Positions 36,115-45,193 are shown, counted from the stretch's first letter. The stretch is DNA of 64,000 bases from Clostridiales bacterium (GCA_004557075.1 SFEX01000007.1:10793-74792); one strand, 5' to 3'. A program made the numbers and translations. Notes: a model not told the origin generated them from the letters alone.

Positions 36115-37035
36115 CTAAACTCGTATTTGATTTTTTTGGCTCAGCTTATCCGAAAGTGCGGGAACTGCGATGGCCGCGATGACAAGGCACGCTCCGAGAA
36201 TCTGCAATCCTGAAAAAGAATCTCCGAGCACGATGAATGCAGCGACTACAGAAACCGGTGCCTCGAACAGCATAAAAAGCGAAGTGTCGATCGGTCCGAT
36301 GCGATTCAGACCGAAGAAATTGGCAAAATTGCCCCCAGCGGTCACAAAAACAGAGAGAAACAGGAAGCAACACCACGAGCCTGCGGAAGCGGACGGCAGC
36401 AGGCTGAACTCTCCGAGCAACAGCGTGATCACGCTGAAAATTACGGCCGCTATAGTTGTAACGTTGAAGCTGTATGTAACAGTGTCCACATTCTCAAGCA
36501 CGGAGCCGCAAATCAGTATTTTGGCGGATTGGGTCAGCGCCGACAACAGCGCGACAAGGACTCCGGCAACAGGCAACATATCCACAGACGTGCAAAACAA
36601 CAGCAAAAGCCCCAAAACGGACAGTATTATCGCAATCAGGCGGCTGGTCAGTATTCTGCGTTTTAGGAAAATACGGCTGAAGAGTATCGTAAAGCTCGGA
36701 TGAGAGTAGAAAAACAGCGTGGCATACGAGGCCGGCATAAGATAATAGGCTATATACAGCGTTATGCTGGTCAGAGAGACAACACAGCCTGCCGCGAGCA
36801 CGAGCTTTGTATGACCCCGGGGCGGCAGCACGGGTTTTTTGAGCATCAGCACTATGCCGCCGAACAGCAGCGCCGCCATAGCGTAGCGCATTGCTGCCAT
36901 CAAAAAAACGCTGAATCCGCCTGCGTAAGCAAGCTTCAGAACAGTGCCCTCAAGCCCGAACATGAAGGCGCTTGCCGACACTGATATGGCCCCTATGAGC
37001 TTCGTTTTTTCAGTCGTCATTATCTTGTGCGTCAC
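36115..37035 (-). CDS. EamA/DMT-family permease
   Basis: A 306-residue drug/metabolite transporter with about ten TM helices in two EamA repeats. The first begins LIGAISVSASAFMFGLEG and the second near GVLVALLSALTQSAKI. Members export amino acids or other small metabolites, or import some. The GTG start at 37035 overlaps the TGA of the aminotransferase (GTGA). An ATG at 37020 lacks a ribosome site. Its place in the operon suggests export of an end product or overflow amino acid, unproven. Confidence 0.85.
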   Translation of the reverse strand: MTHKIMTTEKTKLIGAISVSASAFMFGLEGTVLKLAYAGGFSVFLMAAMRYAMAALLFGGIVLMLKKPVLPPRGHTKLVLAAGCVVSLTSITLYIAYYLMPASYATLFFYSHPSFTILFSRIFLKRRILTSRLIAIILSVLGLLLLFCTSVDMLPVAGVLVALLSALTQSAKILICGSVLENVDTVTYSFNVTTIAAVIFSVITLLLGEFSLLPSASAGSWCCFLFLSVFVTAGGNFANFFGLNRIGPIDTSLFMLFEAPVSVVAAFIVLGDSFSGLQILGACLVIAAIAVPALSDKLSQKNQIRV

Positions 37036-38309
37036 TCTTCGTCCAGCAGCTTTTCAATTGTGACCAACTTGACGACGGTAACAAACAGCTCCATTGCCTG
37101 CGACAGCTCCGTGAGCGTGGGTATTGACGGCGCGATACGAATATTGCTGTCGGCAGGATCGTTATGATATGGATATGTAGCTCCTGCGTCTGTCAGTATA
37201 AGCCCAGCCTGCCTGCAAAGTTCAACAATGCGCTTTGCACAGCCCGGATGAGCGAAAAATGATATGAAATACCCTCCGTGAGGCATGCTCCACACCGCGC
37301 AGTCGGTACCGCCGAGTTTTTCGTTAAGGTAGTTTACTACAAAATCAAATTTGGGCTTCATTATGGTAGCGTGACGGCGCATATGCTCCAATACCTGAGC
37401 CTTGTTTGCAAGAAAGCGAACATGGCGCATTTGATTGACCTTATCAAAACTTATTACCTGACTGTTGAGCTTTTCACGCTGCCATGCAATATTTGCCGGA
37501 GATGCTGCCAAACAGCAGACGCCACCGTTAGGAAATGTTATTTTTGAGGTGGAGGTGAACATATATACCCGATCTTCATTTCCCGCATCTTTGCAGAGCT
37601 CATATATGTTGTCCACGCACATGGGATTATCCACGTCAAAATGGTGTACGCAGTAAGCGTTATCCCAGAAAATACGAAAATCTCTCGCCGCAGTCTGCAT
37701 TTTCGCCAGCCGCTCGACTGTTGTACTGCTATAGACCACGCCCCCAGGATTATCGTACTGAGGAACGCACCAGATACCCTTGACCGCAGGATCCTTGACA
37801 AGCTCCTCGACCTTATCCATATCGGGACCGGTGGAGAGCATATCAACGTTTATCATCTCGATTCCGAAAGCCTCGCATATGGTGAAATGCCGGTCATAAC
37901 CGGGTACGGGGCAAATGAACTTAACTTTCTGATCTTTCCACGGAATATCACCATTGAGCGCACCAAATAGGAAATTGCGCATGATGGTGTCGTGCATAAG
38001 GGTGATACTGGAGCTACCTCCGATCTGAACCTGAGATGCCGGTACGCCGAGAAGCTCTCCGAACAGGGCTCTTGCAGCGGGTATGCCTGGAAGCCCGCCA
38101 TAATTTCGGATGTCTATGCCGCCGTCATCGGCGCAGTTGGATATATCTATTTTTAAAAGCTCTTCAGATAATGCGAGCTGCTCTTTCGATGGTTTTCCGC
38201 GTGAGATATCAAGCTTTATATTCCGAGCTTTTAACGCTTCATATTTTTCTTTCTCACATTTGAGTATTTTTTCCTTATCATCTCTGGGAATGCTGGCATA
38301 TGCTTTCAT
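37032..38309 (-). CDS. Type Ic aspartate aminotransferase-like PLP enzyme
   Basis: A 425-residue fold-type I aminotransferase of the PF12897 (Aminotran_MocR) group, whose best-known member is the mycobacterial aspartate aminotransferase Rv3722c. Visible blocks are LDISRGKPSKEQLALS, PQYDNPGGVVYS, the PLP-Lys in TSTSKITFPNGGV and the C-terminal SNIRIAPSIP arginine. No DNA-binding domain is present. Expected reaction: aspartate plus 2-oxoglutarate to oxaloacetate plus glutamate. Transamination of a diaminobutyrate-type substrate is possible but unsupported by family knowledge. It sits 2 nt from the aspartokinase gene. Confidence 0.88.
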   Translation of the reverse strand: MKAYASIPRDDKEKILKCEKEKYEALKARNIKLDISRGKPSKEQLALSEELLKIDISNCADDGGIDIRNYGGLPGIPAARALFGELLGVPASQVQIGGSSSITLMHDTIMRNFLFGALNGDIPWKDQKVKFICPVPGYDRHFTICEAFGIEMINVDMLSTGPDMDKVEELVKDPAVKGIWCVPQYDNPGGVVYSSTTVERLAKMQTAARDFRIFWDNAYCVHHFDVDNPMCVDNIYELCKDAGNEDRVYMFTSTSKITFPNGGVCCLAASPANIAWQREKLNSQVISFDKVNQMRHVRFLANKAQVLEHMRRHATIMKPKFDFVVNYLNEKLGGTDCAVWSMPHGGYFISFFAHPGCAKRIVELCRQAGLILTDAGATYPYHNDPADSNIRIAPSIPTLTELSQAMELFVTVVKLVTIEKLLDEE

Positions 38310-38311
38310 CT

Positions 38312-39319
38312 TTATTCCTCCGAGCAGACTTTTTTATATATCGAGGCAACGGCATCGGCAAGATACCGGCTTTCAGTAACAACATGATAAAAGGAGCTGT
38401 CCTCCTCATAGCATTCAAATTCGCAGATACACTCCAGAACAGAGCTGATATCTACGGGACTTTTACTGCGGCTGAGCACGCTTATCACGGCGCTGCCGTC
38501 CTTTTTTATGACGGCTCCGCCGTCCATAGCTGAATTTTTCATTACCGCTATGCCTATCAACCCGTCTAAGCAAGTACATCCGGAGTCGATACGTGTACCC
38601 TCTGAATCGGAGAAGGTGGAGCGGACGTATGTAGGCACTGCGTATTTTTTAGCAGCTTCCACGGCTCGTGGATGAATAACTCCGGCGCCCCAGCTTGAAA
38701 GCAGCAGCATATCGTCGTAATTGATGTGGTTAAGCCATTCGCTGGCCGGATACAGACGCGGATCGACTTTGGCGACTCCGGGGACGTCAGTGAATATATG
38801 TACCTCCTCCGCACCCAAGAGACCGCCTATCTCAACAGCGGATGTGTCGCTGCCGCCGCGGCCAAGGGTAGTCACATCTCCCCGGACGGTTCTGCCCTGA
38901 AAGCCGGTTATAACGGGAATGATGCCCTGCTCAAGCAACAGCATGACCTTAGTCGTGTCCATGTCGCGTATATTTGCCTGCGTAAAGCAAGAGTCGGTTA
39001 TGATGCCTGCCTGAGTACCGGTGAGCGCTTGCGCGGGACAGCCGCTCTGTACGAGATCATGGGCAAACAGACAAGCTGATATGGTTTCTCCGCAGCTTAC
39101 AAGCAGATCTTTTGTATGGCCTGTGGGCTGTGAGTCTCCAAAAAGGGCAAGCAGTGTATCCGTGGCGTAAGGCGCTCCGGCTCTCCCCATTGCGGATACA
39201 ACAACCACGACTGCTTTTCCGGAAGCGCGTTTGCTCAGCACTTGAGCTACGGCATGAGCGCGCACGTCAGGCGAGGACACCGAAGTGCCGCCAAATTTCA
39301 AAACATGTATATTATCCAT
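38312..39319 (-). CDS. lysC: Aspartate kinase with a shortened regulatory region
   Basis: A 335-residue amino-acid kinase beginning MDNIHVLKFGGTSVSSPD. It has TLGRGGSDTSAV, VHIFTDVPGVAKVDPR and the substrate region GAGVIHPRAVE. After about residue 255 only some 80 residues remain, one degenerate ACT-like unit, whereas monofunctional aspartokinases usually carry about 140-150 residues with two ACT domains. Loss of the second ACT should weaken feedback control by lysine or threonine. Together with Asd it could run backwards to phosphorylate ADP. The DNA shows a clean stop, not a frameshift. Confidence 0.88.
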   Translation of the reverse strand: MDNIHVLKFGGTSVSSPDVRAHAVAQVLSKRASGKAVVVVVSAMGRAGAPYATDTLLALFGDSQPTGHTKDLLVSCGETISACLFAHDLVQSGCPAQALTGTQAGIITDSCFTQANIRDMDTTKVMLLLEQGIIPVITGFQGRTVRGDVTTLGRGGSDTSAVEIGGLLGAEEVHIFTDVPGVAKVDPRLYPASEWLNHINYDDMLLLSSWGAGVIHPRAVEAAKKYAVPTYVRSTFSDSEGTRIDSGCTCLDGLIGIAVMKNSAMDGGAVIKKDGSAVISVLSRSKSPVDISSVLECICEFECYEEDSSFYHVVTESRYLADAVASIYKKVCSEE

Positions 39320-39458
39320 AGTAATATCACCAATTCAATTTGCAGTTTTTGTAAAATGTTATCTGCCTTGCAAATAGCGGCAGCGGGCCGCTTTTACCGC
39401 TGCTTAAGCAACGACATGGATGAGCTGCCCGCCGCCTTGAGCATTTGCTTTTGTGGGA

Positions 39459-40514
39459 CTACTTAATACCCTGATACTCCTTGATCGCGTCAAGAAGCTC
39501 CTGGGATTTTCCACCAACAGTATTAACATACTGCTCCCATACAGGGTATGACAGCTCGCGGAACTGTTCCCTTGCTTCATCGCTTACCTCAACATAGGTC
39601 ATGCCGTGATCGTTAATGAGGCTCTGGAGGACTTCTTCGCGAATGGGATCCATTTTTTCATGGTACTTGACGTTGGCCTTTGCAGCGCAGTCCATGAGCA
39701 TATCCTGCATCTTTGAGTCGAGGCCTTCCCAAACGTTCTTATTGAACATAAGGAAGAAGACATAGCTATCACTGCGGCCGTCGGTGATGTGGCTCTGAAC
39801 CTCGTAGATTTTTGTGTCGCGGATAGTAAGAGGCGGGTTGGTCTGGCCGTCAACGGTTTTGAGCTGGAGCGCGGTATAAAGCTCTGAGAACGCAATGGGA
39901 GTTGCATTTGCGCCATATGCATTGTATGAGCTTGAGATCAGGGGAGAATCCATGGTGCGGAACTTAACTCCCTTAAAGGCGTCCGGAGTATCCAGAGCCT
40001 TGTTTGCCGTCCAGTAATAGTAGCCCTCAGTGACGGTATCGAGAACCTTGAGATTGGCGTCATAGAACAGTTCATTCATTGTATCTATTGCCGAGCACTC
40101 GTTAAGCAGCTTCTGATAATCGTCAATGTTGCTGGGCATGAGAAAATGCAGACTAAAAATGTTGGATTCCTCTACGAGAACTCCGGAAGAGCCGCAGCCG
40201 AAGGCTCCGCATTCGACCGCGCCGTTCTGTATCATCTCAGCCAGCGCGGTGGTGGAGGCGAGCTGACCATCAACATAGATGTCAAAGGTTACGGCGCCGC
40301 CGGTGGCTTCACTTACGAGATCCGCGAAGATGTGCGCGTAGTTGTCAACCTCACTGTCTACGCCTTCGTCATGGGCAAACATGAAATTGACCTTTTCCCA
40401 TTCGCCGGATGCGGTCTGGTCATCAGCTGGATCCTTAGTGTCATTATCTCCGCCGCAGGCAGTGCAGCTAAAGACAAACATAAGAGCCAGCAATAGAGCG
40501 AGAACTTTTTTCAT
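39459..40514 (-). CDS. TRAP transporter substrate-binding lipoprotein, DctP family
   Basis: A 351-residue exported binding protein. A signal peptide ends in a lipobox region (VFSCTACGG), so Cys17 or Cys20 is lipidated. The mature domain has the TRAP SBP core: the conserved Arg (R186 in GVKFRTMDSP) that normally grips a substrate carboxylate, then NATPIAFSELYTALQ and VDGQTNPPLTI. TRAP systems use sodium or proton gradients to import acids, and TeaA/UehA members bind ectoines. Substrate cannot be read directly; the neighbouring DoeA-like hydrolase suggests ectoine. AGGAGG precedes the start. Confidence 0.93.
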   Translation of the reverse strand: MKKVLALLLALMFVFSCTACGGDNDTKDPADDQTASGEWEKVNFMFAHDEGVDSEVDNYAHIFADLVSEATGGAVTFDIYVDGQLASTTALAEMIQNGAVECGAFGCGSSGVLVEESNIFSLHFLMPSNIDDYQKLLNECSAIDTMNELFYDANLKVLDTVTEGYYYWTANKALDTPDAFKGVKFRTMDSPLISSSYNAYGANATPIAFSELYTALQLKTVDGQTNPPLTIRDTKIYEVQSHITDGRSDSYVFFLMFNKNVWEGLDSKMQDMLMDCAAKANVKYHEKMDPIREEVLQSLINDHGMTYVEVSDEAREQFRELSYPVWEQYVNTVGGKSQELLDAIKEYQGIK

Positions 40515-40568
40515 AATATTCCTCCTGATTTTATTTTTTTATGTAGGGCTTGCCCTACTTGTGCGTTT

Positions 40569-41858
40569 TTATCCTCCGAATGCTGTTTTAACCAATGAGA
40601 GTGATATATCGGGGAATACGATAATCAGCACTGTTGTAGCAACAAATAATACAACATATGGCCACAGCCCCTTTACGATTGTGGAGAAGGATTGATCGAA
40701 GATCGCCGAAGCTGTGAAGATATTGCAACCGAAGGGCGGGGTTATGCAGCCGATAGCTGCCTGTAGTGTGACAAGAACACCCAAGTGAATTTCGTTGATT
40801 CCGAGGCTCGTTGCAATGGGGAAGAAAATTGGGACAAGGATAAGAATGACCGGTATGGAATCTACAAACATACATGATACAAAGAAGCATGCAGCAACAA
40901 CAAATAGGAAACCCGTGGCACCCATGTTAGACTCAATAACTGCGCTTGCAATGGACTGGGGGATGCCCGCGTAGCTTATTACAAAGGAGAGCACTTGTCC
41001 AGCCGCGACCAGAATAAACACTGTTGCGGTAGTCACGCCGGTCGACAGCGCAGCCTTACAGAATTCCTTTACCTTCATGGAGCGATAGACTATCGCCTCA
41101 AGAATGAAAGCGTAAGCCACGGCAACCGCTGCCGCCTCGGTGGGGCTGAACCAGCCTGCATATATGCCGCCAAGGATGAGAACAGGGAAGCCAAAAGGCA
41201 AAATAGCTTCTTTCAGGGTTTTTCCGACCTCTTTTGCCGAGGGCTTTGCAGTGCGGGGAATATGCTTGATCCTGGCTGTTATTATTTCGTATATCGAGAA
41301 AAACACGAACAGCAGAATTCCCGGGACGACGCCGGCGATAAACAGCTCTGCCAGCGATACTCCCTTACCGCAGATCGCATACATTATCATGCAGATACTG
41401 GGAGGTATCAGCAGAGCGATGTTTGCTGAGGATGCCAACATCGCGAGCGCGTGCGATGGTGTATAGCCTATTTTGCGAAGCTGACCATACATCGGACGGC
41501 CGACAGCGACTAAAGTAGCCTGTGTGGAGCCGGAAATTGCGCCGAACAGCGTGCAGCTTCCGATAGAAGCAACTGCCACGCCCCCAGGCAAATGTCCGAG
41601 AAGGATCCTTACCGCGCCAAACAGCTTTTCGCCGGATTTACCGGAGCACATGATCTCCGCAGCCAGTATGTACATAGGTACTGCCAGCAAAGTTGACGAA
41701 GATATGCCTGTTACAAGGTTCTGCATGAGTATGGGCATTGAAATCTTCGGGAAGAAAATTAATATTGCAGCTATTGATGAGCCAATCATGCCAACAACCA
41801 TAGGAAATCCCGCGATGAGACATATGAACAAAATGCCTATTATAACAACGCTTACCAT
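40569..41858 (-). CDS. TRAP transporter large permease, DctM family
   Basis: A 429-residue, 12-13 TM ion-coupled permease. Recognisable elements are LIAGFPMVVGMIGSS near the start, GSCTLFGAISGSTQATLVAVG and the C-terminal TPPFGCNIF that marks the second sodium-binding hairpin. It works with the adjacent DctQ and DctP. GGAGG precedes the ATG and dctQ ends 15 nt upstream. Confidence 0.95.
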   Translation of the reverse strand: MVSVVIIGILFICLIAGFPMVVGMIGSSIAAILIFFPKISMPILMQNLVTGISSSTLLAVPMYILAAEIMCSGKSGEKLFGAVRILLGHLPGGVAVASIGSCTLFGAISGSTQATLVAVGRPMYGQLRKIGYTPSHALAMLASSANIALLIPPSICMIMYAICGKGVSLAELFIAGVVPGILLFVFFSIYEIITARIKHIPRTAKPSAKEVGKTLKEAILPFGFPVLILGGIYAGWFSPTEAAAVAVAYAFILEAIVYRSMKVKEFCKAALSTGVTTATVFILVAAGQVLSFVISYAGIPQSIASAVIESNMGATGFLFVVAACFFVSCMFVDSIPVILILVPIFFPIATSLGINEIHLGVLVTLQAAIGCITPPFGCNIFTASAIFDQSFSTIVKGLWPYVVLFVATTVLIIVFPDISLSLVKTAFGG

Positions 41859-41873
41859 TTACTTTCCTCCCTT

Positions 41874-42434
41874 CTATTGATTGCTGCGAGCTTCCTGCTG
41901 CTCACTGTACTTGCGTTCAGAGCCAACATAAATGTCTTCCTTATCTATAAGGTTCATTATGAATGCTACTAAAAACTGTATACCCGTGAAGAACAGGCCG
42001 GCCACCATTGGAATAAGAGTGATCCAGTAGGGAATGCGCAGGGCTGAGGTTATTCTGTTCAATTCATAGGTTGACATCAGATAATTAAAGGAAAAGTAAG
42101 CCAGTATGAGCATGAACAGCGCCGTCACAAGGTGAGTCACGGTAACAAGAATCTTTTTCGATTTCATCGGAAGCACATCGACGAGAATGTTCATGATGAT
42201 GTGCTTGCCTCCGCGCACTGCGTAGACAGAGCCGATATAGGTGATGGTTACCATCATTACAGTGCCCAATTCCTCTGTAAAGGTAAGGCTGTTGTTAAGC
42301 ACTTTTCGACAAAACACAGCTGCAATCAGCATTATTGCCATAAGGAAGACGGTCACAATGACTATCACGGACTCTGCGGCCTTCATTGCAGAATTTATGC
42401 CGAACAGTGTTTTTTGGAAACTGTTTTTCTTCAT
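41874..42434 (-). CDS. TRAP transporter small permease, DctQ family
   Basis: A 186-residue, 4-TM protein with the family features NNSLTFTEELGTVMMV and RGGKHIIMNILVDVLP. The charged tail EDIYVGSERKYSEQQ is cytoplasmic. The start at 42434 has AGGAGG 9 nt upstream; an ATG 30 nt earlier lies inside the M20 gene end. The separate DctQ and DctM match TeaB/TeaC and UehB/UehC organisation. Confidence 0.92.
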   Translation of the reverse strand: MKKNSFQKTLFGINSAMKAAESVIVIVTVFLMAIMLIAAVFCRKVLNNSLTFTEELGTVMMVTITYIGSVYAVRGGKHIIMNILVDVLPMKSKKILVTVTHLVTALFMLILAYFSFNYLMSTYELNRITSALRIPYWITLIPMVAGLFFTGIQFLVAFIMNLIDKEDIYVGSERKYSEQQEARSNQ

Positions 42435-42447
42435 TGTGCGCACCTCC

Positions 42448-43620
42448 TTATTGATGACTGTCAAACCAAGCAGTGGTTAATTTTATCCACATTCCCACCA
42501 TGTCCTTTAACACGGCTTCGTCAATAGTGAACATGGGATGATGAAGTGAATAGTCGCCCTCTCCGTTAGAATGACCTGTACCTATGTGGCAGTAGACACC
42601 GGGGATGAGCCGGGCAAACTCGGCAAAGTCGTCGCCGGCGGTGTAGCGGCATTCAACTACGCTGCCTTCGCCCATGTAGTCCTCAGCAGCGACCCTGGCA
42701 ATCTTGCTTAGCTCTGAGTCGTTTACCAATGCAGGGAAGTTTTCGCGCCACTCTATTTCACCGCTCATTCCGTAAGCCTCGGTGGTGCTTTTAACGACCC
42801 GTTCCATCCTTGCCCGAAGGTTTTCCTCCTCACTCATCTCATAAAGATGACGGCATGTGCCGTACATATCGACCTTATCGGGTATAATATTAGGAAGAAC
42901 TCCACCTTCTATTTTGCCGACCATAATAAGCGTTGGCTTCTGTATATCGATCTCACGTGTCTGTATCATCTGAAGGTTTTGCAGAACTGCGGCGGAGCAC
43001 AATATTGGATCCTTTGCTAAATGCGGACTGCCGGTGTGGCCTGTCTGCCCGTTGACAGTTATACGAAAATGCATAGTACCGGCCATAACAGGACCGGCTG
43101 CGACAGATATCTTTCCTAAGGGCACACCGGGCCATACGTGCATTCCAAAGCATGCCTGAGCGGGAAATCTCTCAAGCAGGCCGTCTTTTATCATGTTAAG
43201 CGCTCCTGAGCGCTCTTCGTTTGGCTCGAATACCAACAGTACGCGCCCTTTAAGCTCATCGGCGTGCTCACAGAGTATTTTGGCCGCTCCAAGCAGACCC
43301 GCAATGTGCGCGTCATGGCCGCAGGCGTGCATTTTACCGGGATGGGTCGAAGAGAAGGGGAGACCTGTCTCCTCATTTCCGGCCAGCGCGTCAATGTCAG
43401 CTCGGAGCATAAGCATTGGACCGTCGTTTTCAGAATTTATTACGGCTGCCAGACCCGTTCCGTTATAATGGAACACATTCAAGCCGAGTTCCTCAAGATA
43501 AGATGTGATTTTAGCGCTGGTCTTGAATTCCTCATAGCCGAGCTCCGGTATCCGGTGAAATTCACGACGTAGCTCGATGATGCTACTTATATTCTTTTCT
43601 ATCTCATAACGAATATCCAT
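42448..43620 (-). CDS. M20D-family amidohydrolase (N-acyl-amino-acid deacylase)
   Basis: A 390-residue di-zinc deacylase. The metal motifs are MHACGHDAH and the catalytic Glu pair in EPNEE; the dimerisation lid lies at about 180-290 and the last ligand His is in SLHHPMF. M20D members include hippurate hydrolase, N-acetyl-diaminopimelate deacetylase and IAA-amino-acid hydrolases. In this operon the expected job is removing the acetyl group from N-acetyl-2,4-diaminobutyrate, the product of an ectoine hydrolase. In Halomonas and Ruegeria that step is done by DoeB/EutE, a different (AstE-like) family, so this would be a non-orthologous replacement. That is inference. Confidence 0.88.
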   Translation of the reverse strand: MDIRYEIEKNISSIIELRREFHRIPELGYEEFKTSAKITSYLEELGLNVFHYNGTGLAAVINSENDGPMLMLRADIDALAGNEETGLPFSSTHPGKMHACGHDAHIAGLLGAAKILCEHADELKGRVLLVFEPNEERSGALNMIKDGLLERFPAQACFGMHVWPGVPLGKISVAAGPVMAGTMHFRITVNGQTGHTGSPHLAKDPILCSAAVLQNLQMIQTREIDIQKPTLIMVGKIEGGVLPNIIPDKVDMYGTCRHLYEMSEEENLRARMERVVKSTTEAYGMSGEIEWRENFPALVNDSELSKIARVAAEDYMGEGSVVECRYTAGDDFAEFARLIPGVYCHIGTGHSNGEGDYSLHHPMFTIDEAVLKDMVGMWIKLTTAWFDSHQ

Positions 43621-43647
43621 AGTTTTTTACCGCTTTTCAAAATCTCA

Positions 43648-44820
43648 TCAGTCAATGACGATGAGATCTCTGGGGAGGTTAGCAAATGTTTCAATGCCAG
43701 TCTCAGTGACGCGGAAGGCTTCGCTAATAGATACGCCGAAGTTGTCGTAATACATGCCGGGTACACAGTGCAGCGTCATATTGGGCTGGAGTACGGTTTT
43801 ATCGCCCGGACGCAGGCTTATGGTACGCTCGCCCCAGTCGGGAGGGAAGCCGATACCAACAGAGTATCCGATTCTTGAATTCTTCTCAAGGCCACATTTT
43901 TTCATGGTGTTTTTGAACGCAAGCTCAACCTCTTCCGCAGTGACACCGGGCTTTACTGTGTCAAGCGCCGAGTTAAGACCCTCAACCAAAGATTTTGACA
44001 CGTAGTCAACGTCCTTGTTGGGCTTTCCGATAGAGAATGTGCGGGCTAATGGTGAGTGATACTTGTAATAGCTTCCTGCCAACTCTATGTACAGGCATAT
44101 GTTTTCGGGATAGCGTCTGTCGGTCCATGTCAGATGGGGGGCACCGGCTTTTTCGCCGGATGGAAGCATGGGGACTATGCTGGCGTAGTCGCCGCCGAAT
44201 TCGTCTGTGCCGCGAAGCTGAGCAGAGTAGATTGCAGCGGCAACATCGCACTCTCTTACTCCGGGACGCAGGGTATCGCGCGCGGCCAGGATGCCGAGCT
44301 CCGCGATTTTTCCCGCTACGCGCTGCAAAGCGATCTCGTTTTCGGACTTGATAACGCGTACCCAGTTTACAAGCGTGCTTGCGTCTATGAACTTAACATC
44401 GGGCAGCCCCGTTTTAAGGTGCTCGTAGCAGGTTGCAGTGAACCAGTTGCTGTCCATCTCAAGGCCTATAACAGTACCGGCGTGGCTGAACTCACCGAGA
44501 ACTTCCGCAAAACGCTGCATCGGGTGGGATGTGGTGCTGTGAATAGTGGTGTCGGCATACCAGCGCACATGCTGCTCATCGAGCCATGTAGTCTTAACAA
44601 CTCCGGCAAATGCGTCCATGTGGCGGCCGATAAATACCGGCATTTCGTCAGTGAGGGTTACTACAAGTCCCTGGGGCACATAAAACGACCATGCGTCATA
44701 GCCGGACATATAGTAGATGTTTGACGGATCTGACACGAGGAGGACCTCTATGCCCTTTTCCTCCATACTCTTCTGCACCCGTTTTACTCTTTCTTTAAAC
44801 TCCGTAGTCTCAAAAATCAA
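43648..44820 (-). CDS. M24-fold, metal-free type hydrolase resembling ectoine hydrolase (DoeA/EutD)
   Basis: A 390-residue creatinase/aminopeptidase-P fold protein. The usual five metal ligands are mostly lost: the D..D pair of the first strands reads E246 and P257 (LYIELAG, YHSPLART), the His region reads GYSVGIGFPPDWGE, and the ftiEP Glu is Val (HCVPGM). Only the last Glu (SISEAF) remains. H229 in AGAPHLTWTD aligns with the catalytic His of creatinase. From memory, GAPHLTWTD, CPLART, IGYSIGLGYPPDWGE and VLQPNMT are also in DoeA/EutD, which opens the ectoine ring to N-acetyl-diaminobutyrate. The start is a TTG at 44820 with GGAAG upstream. Confidence 0.82.
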   Translation of the reverse strand: MIFETTEFKERVKRVQKSMEEKGIEVLLVSDPSNIYYMSGYDAWSFYVPQGLVVTLTDEMPVFIGRHMDAFAGVVKTTWLDEQHVRWYADTTIHSTTSHPMQRFAEVLGEFSHAGTVIGLEMDSNWFTATCYEHLKTGLPDVKFIDASTLVNWVRVIKSENEIALQRVAGKIAELGILAARDTLRPGVRECDVAAAIYSAQLRGTDEFGGDYASIVPMLPSGEKAGAPHLTWTDRRYPENICLYIELAGSYYKYHSPLARTFSIGKPNKDVDYVSKSLVEGLNSALDTVKPGVTAEEVELAFKNTMKKCGLEKNSRIGYSVGIGFPPDWGERTISLRPGDKTVLQPNMTLHCVPGMYYDNFGVSISEAFRVTETGIETFANLPRDLIVID

Positions 44821-45109
44821 AACAAAGCACTTCCTTTCCTGTTAATTTAAATTTTGTTCGTTTTGATTTGCATTGTCTCCTGAATTATCAGATAGATAAA
44901 TACATTACCGTGAAGCCCTGTTGCTAATATTGTACTTCAAAATCCGACAGAATAACTACCCCTCTTTGAGAGACAAAGTATACTCCGTTTGTAGTATTTT
45001 TCGGCGTTTTGTTATATTGATGGCAGAATTTATATTAGCAAAATGGTCAATATAACTATTTGGGCGGATGCTACGCTGTGGCCGATAAAGCGACTTACAA
45101 TATTTATCA
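44821..45109. promoter_or_regulatory. Divergent intergenic region, candidate operator site
   Basis: AT-rich spacer between the catabolic operon and the LuxR-type regulator. It contains the inverted repeat ACAAA-N9-TTTGT at 44973-44992 enclosing AGTATACT, a candidate binding site for the regulator. I could not find a convincing -35/-10 pair for the leftward operon. Confidence 0.4.
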
Positions 45110-45139
45110 TTGACAAGAACCACTATAATTTTGTAGAAT
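45110..45139 (+). promoter_or_regulatory. Promoter of the LuxR-type regulator gene
   Basis: TTGACA at 45110-45115 and TAGAAT at 45134-45139 with 18-bp spacing. The TATAAT at 45124 is too close to the -35 to pair with it. Confidence 0.6.
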
Positions 45140-45157
45140 TTTTTATTAATAACAAAG

Positions 45158-45193
45158 TCGCCCTCCTATTCGTAAAAGGAGGGGCGAAGGAGG
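45158..45193 (+). promoter_or_regulatory. Leader hairpin with anti-Shine-Dalgarno arm
   Basis: TCGCCCTCCT (45158-45167) pairs with AGGAGGGGCGA (45177-45187). The next bases are the ribosome site AAGGAGG (45187-45193) of the regulator gene. The CCTCCT arm could pair with that ribosome site instead, so two exclusive structures are possible, giving translational control. Confidence 0.5.

Noticed and set aside
35090..44820. Ectoine biosynthesis cluster
   Set aside because: An aspartokinase and asd next to ectoine-type genes could suggest synthesis, but EctA, EctB and EctC are absent, while hydrolases and an importer are present.
43648..44820. Xaa-Pro aminopeptidase for the M24 gene
   Set aside because: Most metal-ligand positions of the peptidase are substituted.
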